Positions 22,751 through 28,068 of a DNA stretch of 28,068 bases are shown one piece after another; the first letter of the stretch is position 1, and the number at the start of each line of letters is the position of its first letter. This stretch comes from a virus: positions 1 to 28,068 of the IMG/VR virus record IMGVR_UViG_3300017952_002890; one strand, 5' to 3'. Both the position numbers and the translations under genes were made by a program. The notes under the pieces are model-generated. The model searched no databases. It saw only the letters and a program-made list of their open reading frames with translations, and was not told the DNA's origin.

Positions 22751-24490
22751 ATGGCGGTCGTCCGTATCAACATACCGTCAAAGGCTACGCTCCCAAATGA
22801 ATGGGACGATATCCAGCCACACTTCCCAATGCCAGCCCCCCGCAAATATCAAGACGACGCTTTGAGCGTGGCGTGGTGGGCGTTGAAGAATGACAACTTT
22901 GACAACATCGTGATCGAAGCACCCACGGGAATCGGCAAATCCGCCGTGGCCATGACCCTCCAGTCTCAGTTTCAATCAGCCTACCTCTTGACCCCCACGC
23001 TGGGGCTGACTGAGCAATACAAACGGGACTACGGACACGTCGTGGAAGAGGTTCGGGGGCGTAGCAACTTCCCATGCTGGATTCAGAGCGGATCGGCACA
23101 CAACGCCCCCTGCTACAAGAACGGCAAGACGTGTCCCCACGCAAAGAAGGACGAGGACGACCCCTGCCCGTATTATGAGCAAAAGTGGGCTGGTCAAGAC
23201 GCTCGCATAACGTTGAGCAACCCCGCCTACCTCTTCAGGGCTATCCAATTTGACGAGGGCTGGGGTCAGCGTGACTTTGCTATCATCGATGAAGCACACA
23301 ACCTGGAGCCGTTCTTCATGGGGTTGCTTGAAGTCAAACTAACCGAGGCGGACTTCACCGCCGTCTATGGTCCAAAGTCCATGCCCTTCATCCACGTCCC
23401 AAAGGATTGGGAAGAGCCTGTTCAAGAGTTGCTGGACGGTGCTATCAAGAGCCGTGATGAAGCAAAGAAAGAGCGGAACGAACAGGCTGAAGAGGCGTTC
23501 AATGGAATCGCCCAAAGGTGCTCGATGATGCTGACGTTGCTGGGCAAACCCAATGACATGGTGATGACTCAAGAGAGCGACCGCTCTGGGCGGAGTTTGA
23601 CGGGCAAGCCTGTGCGGGTCAGCCAATTTGCTGGTGAACGTCTGGAGCAAATATCCCGCCAGCGCATCATGCTCTCAGCGACGATTCTTGACATTGACAC
23701 CTACCTCAAGTCCCTGGGGTTGGAGCACCAAAAGACCCTGTTCATTTGCATCACGAAGTCCCCGTTCCCGCAGACCAATTTCAACATCCACTACGCGCCC
23801 TGCGGCCCTATGTCGTGGGCTAAACGCAAGCATAGCATCCCCCGTCAAGTCAAGGCGATTGCCGCCATCATGCGGAAGTGGCCTGAACGTCGAGGGGTTG
23901 TGTTGCCCCACACCCACGCCATACGAAAGGAAATCGTTGAAGGACTCAAGGCTGAGGGATTGGGCGACCGTGTCTTGACCCATGATTCAGACGGACGGGC
24001 GCGGGACTTGGTGCTTGATAGGTTCATGAAGTCGGGGAAATCAGGCGAGGTTCTCATCTCCACCTACGTTGGTGAAGGGTTTGACTTTGCGGGCGATCTG
24101 GCTCATTGGCTCGTATTGAGCAAAATACCCTACCTTTTCACGCCCGATCCGCAAATTGCCCAGCGCATGGAACAAGACGAGCATGAATGGAGGCGGGAGA
24201 ATGAGGGGTCGCCAGCCTGTCCGTATGAACCGCCAAACAAATATAGCAACGGGCTGTGCTCGTCCTTCTCATGCCCCAAGCCGTGTCAACGCTGGTATAA
24301 CCTCCAGACGACGCTGAAGTTGGTGCAGGGTGCTGGACGTATTCACCGCCGCCCCGATGACGTGGGACACATCTTCATTCTCGACGGCTCATGGCAACGG
24401 TATTATCGCCAAAACGGGCATCTCCTCCCCTCTTGGTTCAGGGACAACATCAGCGACCCGCCCAATTGGTTGAAGCGTCATATTGCTTAA
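22751..24490 (+). CDS. XPD/DinG-like superfamily 2 DNA helicase
   Basis: A 579-aa ATP-dependent DNA helicase. Visible in order: Q-region-like RKYQDDALSVAWWALK; Walker A APTGIGKS (57-64); cysteines C109, C121, C128 and C139 between motifs Ia and II, where XPD and DinG carry a 4Fe-4S cluster; DEAH box at 180-183; motif III-like RIMLSATILDIDTYL; motif V-like STYVGEGFDFAGDLAHWLVL; motif VI QGAGRIHRRPDD near residue 525. A second cysteine group (SPACPYEPPNKY, LCSSFSCPKPC) lies just before motif VI. Such helicases unwind 5' to 3' in repair and replication. The start ATG 22751 has only a weak upstream signal. The gene ends the operon; a canonical TATA box follows. Confidence 0.9.
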   Translation: MAVVRINIPSKATLPNEWDDIQPHFPMPAPRKYQDDALSVAWWALKNDNFDNIVIEAPTGIGKSAVAMTLQSQFQSAYLLTPTLGLTEQYKRDYGHVVEEVRGRSNFPCWIQSGSAHNAPCYKNGKTCPHAKKDEDDPCPYYEQKWAGQDARITLSNPAYLFRAIQFDEGWGQRDFAIIDEAHNLEPFFMGLLEVKLTEADFTAVYGPKSMPFIHVPKDWEEPVQELLDGAIKSRDEAKKERNEQAEEAFNGIAQRCSMMLTLLGKPNDMVMTQESDRSGRSLTGKPVRVSQFAGERLEQISRQRIMLSATILDIDTYLKSLGLEHQKTLFICITKSPFPQTNFNIHYAPCGPMSWAKRKHSIPRQVKAIAAIMRKWPERRGVVLPHTHAIRKEIVEGLKAEGLGDRVLTHDSDGRARDLVLDRFMKSGKSGEVLISTYVGEGFDFAGDLAHWLVLSKIPYLFTPDPQIAQRMEQDEHEWRRENEGSPACPYEPPNKYSNGLCSSFSCPKPCQRWYNLQTTLKLVQGAGRIHRRPDDVGHIFILDGSWQRYYRQNGHLLPSWFRDNISDPPNWLKRHIA

Positions 24491-24515
24491 TGGTTTAAGC
24501 AAACAAGGTGCGGGG

Positions 24516-24523
24516 TTTATATG
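24516..24523 (+). promoter_or_regulatory. Canonical archaeal TATA box
   Basis: TTTATATG begins 30 bases before ATG 24546 with no ribosome binding site between. It lies just after the helicase stop and drives the last operon of the window. No ATTGAGA element is present. Confidence 0.8.
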
Positions 24524-24545
24524 CGGTGGGGGTGTCGGGTCAGCC

Positions 24546-24722
24546 ATGAACGAGCCACATCGTCATGCCCTGAAGCCCGCCGACCCGACCGCCCCGATTT
24601 TGGTTTGCCCCGTTTGTGAGAAAACCTTCTTTGAAATCGATTTGCCAACCTTGACCGCCATTTGCTCTCTCGGTTGCGATTCCAGAGTCCAGATCGACAC
24701 CATGCTTTTCACGGAGAATTGA
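24546..24722 (+). CDS. 58-aa zinc-finger protein
   Basis: A 58-aa protein from ATG 24546, MNEPHRHALKPADPTAPILV, with CPVC (about residues 21-24) and CSLGC (about 41-45) separated by a hydrophobic FFEIDLPTLTA strand, the layout of a treble-clef or zinc-ribbon finger. A longer frame reaching 24483 exists, but the TATA box at 24516 shows that the start is internal. It is first in an operon of small zinc proteins and a P-loop ATPase. Likely a DNA/RNA- or protein-binding finger; the partner is unknown. Confidence 0.7.
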   Translation: MNEPHRHALKPADPTAPILVCPVCEKTFFEIDLPTLTAICSLGCDSRVQIDTMLFTEN

Positions 24723-24724
24723 AC

Positions 24725-24802
24725 ATGGACGACAATAAGCACAACTTGAAAATCCGCATTGAAACGGACGAGTACATCTATTGGGAATATCTGGAGGCTT
24801 GA
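24725..24802 (+). CDS. Possible 25-aa microprotein
   Basis: ATG 24725 to TGA 24802, reading MDDNKHNLKIRIETDEYIYW then EYLEA. GGAGAATT lies just upstream, and GGAGG in its last codons serves the next gene, so the frame is tightly fitted between two genes. The product is short, acidic and aromatic. It may be a real small protein or merely a translated coupling leader. Confidence 0.45.
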   Translation: MDDNKHNLKIRIETDEYIYWEYLEA

Positions 24803-24805
24803 AAA

Positions 24806-25888
24806 TTGAGCGGACTGTTGGCCCGTCAAGCGAGCAAATGGAAGGCTCAAGAAGGGCGCGGTGAATTGCCCGACGCTCTCTATGCCGCCCTGTCTGAAGG
24901 CCACGCCAGCGGCTACGAGCGTCGGATTATCCGCAACCTCGCCAGAGTTAGCCGCATTATCAACGACGACGGGACGATCCGTCCCTACGCCGTGTTCTCC
25001 CTCGATTGGGTCTATCGTCATTCTGTGTATGGTGAAGTCCAAAAGTGTCAACTGTGCGGCCACGAGCCCATCGTTGAAAACTGCGTCCTTGAGAACACCG
25101 AGAGCGGTGAGAGCATTTACATCGGCAACACGTGTGTGCTCCGCTACATTGAGGTGCGGGACAAGAACGGCAACATCATGACCGCCCGTGAAAAGGCGGA
25201 CTACCTCAAAGGTGAAATGGGCGAGGCCAAGACTGAGTTTCGCCGTCAGGACTTTGCGTCCCGCTTCCCGACCGCTATGCGTGACCTCGCCAAATACGAG
25301 CCCATGATGAAAGAGCGCAAAGCCCTCAAGACCCTACACGCAAAGGTGATGAGCCGCATCGTGAAATACGGCTATCTTGGTCCCAAAATTGACGCTGAGT
25401 TTGCTCAATTCATGCTGACCGCCGAGGATGACTACAACGCATGGAGAGCGGACAACCAGCGGAGGTTGGAGGAACGCCAAGCCAGGAACGCCGCCACCGC
25501 CCTCAAGGTCGCCCAGATGAGAAATGAATGGGCAAAAGAAGCGGACGGCTGGATCGAGAGCGTCAACGATTTGACCCTCAACTCGTGGGAGCAGGGAATG
25601 GTTCAGCGTGTTGAACGCCACATCCGCAACCGTGGTCGAGCGTCCATCCGTCACGGCATGGCTCGATTTGTTGAAGAGATTGAAGCCCGTGTCAAGTTGG
25701 AGGACGGAGAGGCCAGCAACCCGTTGGCTCGTGAATTGCTTTCAATTGACACACACCGCCTCAACGAATGGGAGCAGGGCTTTGTCACGTCCGTGGTCAG
25801 CCGTCTGGAATGCGGACGATCATTGTCAAAGGGTCAGCAGGCAGTTGTTGAAAAATTGAAAAAGAAGCACCTGCCTCATGCGTCTTGA
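24806..25888 (+). CDS. CxxCG-finger protein with repeated C-terminal motif
   Basis: A 360-aa protein with TTG start at 24806, chosen because GGAGG (24793-24797) lies eight bases before it. Near residues 80-115 sits CQLCGHEPIVENCVLENTES followed by GESIYIGNTCVLRYI, a finger of the CxxCG...G..C type common in uncharacterised viral proteins. A long charged helical region follows (about 125-250). The C-terminal part contains two copies of one motif: LNSWEQGMVQRVERHIRNRG and LNEWEQGFVTSVVSRLECGR, the second followed by SLSKGQQAVVEKLK. This duplicated WEQ unit recurs in phage proteins of unknown role. Probably nucleic-acid associated. The stop overlaps the next ATG. Confidence 0.75.
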   Translation: MSGLLARQASKWKAQEGRGELPDALYAALSEGHASGYERRIIRNLARVSRIINDDGTIRPYAVFSLDWVYRHSVYGEVQKCQLCGHEPIVENCVLENTESGESIYIGNTCVLRYIEVRDKNGNIMTAREKADYLKGEMGEAKTEFRRQDFASRFPTAMRDLAKYEPMMKERKALKTLHAKVMSRIVKYGYLGPKIDAEFAQFMLTAEDDYNAWRADNQRRLEERQARNAATALKVAQMRNEWAKEADGWIESVNDLTLNSWEQGMVQRVERHIRNRGRASIRHGMARFVEEIEARVKLEDGEASNPLARELLSIDTHRLNEWEQGFVTSVVSRLECGRSLSKGQQAVVEKLKKKHLPHAS

Positions 25889-26169
25889 TGTCTATGTTTG
25901 ACTCGCCGCCGAGCAGGGTATTGACCCCCTCAACCCCTCAGCAACCGTCCAGAATGGCCGATGTCGTTGGGGTGGGGGTGTTGGAGCGTTGCCCCAATTG
26001 TCAACGCACAGGCCGCTTCACGGTGCTCATGCTTGCCCCTGGCGACATCTATCCAAACCAAGCCGTGATATGTGGCGAGGGTGGGTGTGGTGTGTTTTGG
26101 GCTTTAGGGCCAGCCCCACTTCAGTCACGCTTCTTTGATGAGGGTGGGCAGTCTGGGGTGAACCCATGA
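25888..26169 (+). CDS. Zinc-ribbon hypothetical protein
   Basis: A 93-aa protein, ATG 25888 overlapping the previous stop (TGATG); ATG 25894 is also possible and would drop two residues. The N-terminal ~30 residues are Ser/Pro-rich and probably disordered. Then LERCPNCQRTGRFTVLMLAP and VICGEGGCGVFWAL give two cysteine pairs, a rubredoxin-like or zinc-ribbon knuckle arrangement. It overlaps the following ATPase gene by four bases (ATGA at 26166), which suggests tight co-expression and possibly a physical partnership. No enzyme motif is seen. Confidence 0.7.
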   Translation: MSMFDSPPSRVLTPSTPQQPSRMADVVGVGVLERCPNCQRTGRFTVLMLAPGDIYPNQAVICGEGGCGVFWALGPAPLQSRFFDEGGQSGVNP

Positions 26170-28068
26170 CCGAGAAAATCGTGGTGCGTCAATCCACTGA
26201 AACCGCTTCAAAATACGAGGCCAGCGTTGGCGGCTACGACCTCGTCTTTGCCTTCTTGAAGTCCTCAAAGAACCGCATGGACTTCATGGTTGAGCACGAC
26301 AACAAACCCCACGGAACGTATAACCTGCTCAGCCAGCATAGCATCAGCCGCCTGTGCAAATCGATGAAAGTCCCAGAGGATGAACGGGAGACGTTCAAGG
26401 TCGGCGTGTTGCAGGTCGGCGTTTCTTTGCGGGACGGTGAATACGAGCCTGCGCCAATTGTGGATCGACGGGTCGCTGAGAAGGAGGACTACAACGGCAA
26501 GATGTCCAGCCGTGGGGCTATTGACACCAATATCATCACTGACTTTCTGGGCGATCAGCACCTGCTTGACTCCGTGAACGAGGTGCTTCATGGGTCAAGG
26601 GGTGTCCCGTTTGTTGGTGATGATGCCAACCTTCTGCTCACCTTCTTGGTTATGCTCTCATGCAAAACCGACCAACCCCTCAACCTGGAAATGGTCGGCC
26701 AATCCGCAAGCGGCAAGACCTACATGACACTGACCGCTCGCAACGGCTTCCCGAAGTCAATGTGCATGGTGCTGGCTGGTGCATCACGTGAGGCTCTGAA
26801 ATACGACTACGATGAAATCGACGACGACGGCAACTTCATCGTCCATGTGGACGGGCGTTGTATCGTCATTCTTGAGAAGGATGAGTCCGAGGCGTTTATC
26901 CGCAAAATGAAGCCGCTGATGAGCGGTGACGATAAGGAGTTGGTCTGGAAAACGCCCATCAAAAACGACCTCACGGGGGAGATTGAAACACGGGACTTCA
27001 TCATCAAAGGCCAGCCGTCCTTCATCACGCTGACCACCCGCAACCCCAGAGAGGCGGAGCAAATCACACGTCAACTGCTCATGACCCCAGACACCACCAG
27101 CGACAAGGTGGAGGCGGTCGTCGGCAACGCCCTGCAAGCCAAAGCGCGCCCCGATGAGATGCTGGTTCACCCCGATGTGGATTTGCTTCAAGCATCCATG
27201 CTCAACCTCAAGCAATACCGCATACGCAACATCTTCGCCCCGCTCATGGTGGACTTCTTCCCAGCCCGCAACGCTCAACACCAACGTGACATCAACAAAG
27301 TGCTGTCCATCATTGACTCCGTGACGTTGCTTCACCAAAAGCAACGGCCTGTGCAACGCGTGGGCGACCGTGAATACCTCATGGCGTCGATTGAGGACAA
27401 CATCATCGGCCTCATTCTATGCGACCTCGTGTTGCGGGCAAGCCTCAGCGGTATTCCCGACGACTCATGGATCGTGTTCAGCGAGTTGCAGTCAATGGAA
27501 GAAGCAAACCGCCCGCTGACGGAGGACAATATCCTTCAGTGGCTCAACATCCACGCCTTTTCATGTTCAAAGAACGCCCTCAAGGAGAAGCACCTGCCAA
27601 CGTTGGAGGATGCTGGGTTGATTGAGTTGGCACGACGTGGTGGCGGACGTGGAGGCGGTCGCAAATCATGGAGAATCGTCAAGACCCGACAAGGGCTGAT
27701 GGAGACCTATGCCCTCGCCCCGCTCTTTGTTGAAGCGGCCAGGAACAACCTGCCGACCATTCTCGATGAGTTTAGAGGCGTTATTGACTCCTGTATTGCC
27801 CCAGAACGTTGCAGACGTTTGGATCGGGGCGAGCGTGAATTGCTCCAGCGTCTTGGTTGCTCAAGCAAAACCGCCAGCATGACCTATCGCTCGTTGTTGT
27901 TGGGGTCATACCTTCACAACACGGGGCGGGATGGGGTGTTGTTCAACATTGTTGGCGACGTTCCTTCCCGTGATTCTTTGTTTGCACGTGTCCCAGCGTG
28001 GCTCAATGAAGAGATAGAAGGACGAGCCACCCAAACCCTCGCCAAGAAACGCAAAGCCGCTGAGAAGG
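26166..28068 (+). CDS. P-loop ATPase with winged-helix-like region (partial, runs off the window)
   Basis: An open frame from ATG 26166 to the window end, at least 634 residues, no stop. It overlaps the preceding gene by four bases. Walker A is GQSASGKT at residues 178-185, and a Walker B-like CIVILEKDE follows at about 231-239. Between them GASREALKYDYDEIDDDG resembles the region after Walker A in viral primase/helicase-type ATPases. Near residues 460-505, LQWLNIHAFSCSKNALKEKH then LEDAGLIELARRGG looks like a winged helix, with a basic Gly/Arg loop (RGGGRGGGRKS). A DNA replication or DNA-loading ATPase is the best guess; a specific family is not decided. The C-terminal end is Lys/Arg-rich at the window edge. 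Confidence 0.75.
   Translation, partial: MTEKIVVRQSTETASKYEASVGGYDLVFAFLKSSKNRMDFMVEHDNKPHGTYNLLSQHSISRLCKSMKVPEDERETFKVGVLQVGVSLRDGEYEPAPIVDRRVAEKEDYNGKMSSRGAIDTNIITDFLGDQHLLDSVNEVLHGSRGVPFVGDDANLLLTFLVMLSCKTDQPLNLEMVGQSASGKTYMTLTARNGFPKSMCMVLAGASREALKYDYDEIDDDGNFIVHVDGRCIVILEKDESEAFIRKMKPLMSGDDKELVWKTPIKNDLTGEIETRDFIIKGQPSFITLTTRNPREAEQITRQLLMTPDTTSDKVEAVVGNALQAKARPDEMLVHPDVDLLQASMLNLKQYRIRNIFAPLMVDFFPARNAQHQRDINKVLSIIDSVTLLHQKQRPVQRVGDREYLMASIEDNIIGLILCDLVLRASLSGIPDDSWIVFSELQSMEEANRPLTEDNILQWLNIHAFSCSKNALKEKHLPTLEDAGLIELARRGGGRGGGRKSWRIVKTRQGLMETYALAPLFVEAARNNLPTILDEFRGVIDSCIAPERCRRLDRGERELLQRLGCSSKTASMTYRSLLLGSYLHNTGRDGVLFNIVGDVPSRDSLFARVPAWLNEEIEGRATQTLAKKRKAAEK

Noticed and set aside
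1-28068. CRISPR arrays, rRNA genes and insertion sequences
   Set aside because: No regularly spaced direct repeats, conserved rRNA stretches, transposase motifs or terminal inverted repeats flanking a gene were seen.

Overview
The window looks like part of the genome of a head-tailed virus (Caudoviricetes). All the genes I can support lie on the + strand, packed with 1-4 base overlaps into operons. The core is a tail module in canonical order: tail tube, tail assembly chaperone pair, TP901-type tape measure, very large distal tail proteins, baseplate hub. Terminase, portal, major capsid, polymerase and integrase genes are not present, so this is an internal fragment.

The host is probably an archaeon. 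First genes of operons repeatedly have an AT-rich box beginning 30-32 bases before an ATG that has no Shine-Dalgarno sequence (612/643, 3384/3415, 4074/4105, 4451/4481, 12371/12402, 19372/19404, 21854/21885, 24516/24546). That is the geometry of an archaeal TATA box at about -26 on a leaderless mRNA. Genes inside operons instead tend to have GGAGG-type ribosome binding sites. No cell-wall hydrolase motif was seen in the tail genes, which would fit a host without peptidoglycan. GC-rich sequence and moderate protein charge make a mesophilic, perhaps marine, euryarchaeal host my best guess, but the host lineage is inference.

Layout: 1-545 is the end of an upstream, probably head-neck module. 596-3819 is an accessory region: two zinc-binding or small unknown proteins, an unknown protein, a GT-B glycosyltransferase (EX7E motif), a lysine- and cysteine-rich protein, and a SAP-DUF4214 protein. 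3820-4056 is non-coding and holds three consecutive hairpins. 4057-4440 encodes a 48-aa zinc ribbon and a 58-aa membrane protein. 4451-12351 is the main tail operon: tube, chaperones, tape measure, a 1497-aa PKD-domain protein and a 42-aa membrane protein. 12354-19353 holds a small unknown gene and a 2223-aa, probably host-facing, tail protein with propeller-like repeats. 19356-21667 holds a small unknown gene and the hub. 21668-21884 is a non-coding junction with a hairpin, a T-rich stretch and tandem promoter motifs. 21885-28068 is a replication/accessory region: three unknown small proteins, an XPD/DinG-like helicase, zinc proteins, a CxxCG-domain protein, and a P-loop ATPase running off the window end.

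The most interesting signal is the promoter system. A two-part motif (ATTGAGAT, then CATTGATA about 16-17 bases later) precedes at least five operons, while other operons carry only an ordinary TATA-like box. This suggests two promoter classes and therefore a temporal or factor-specific transcription programme.
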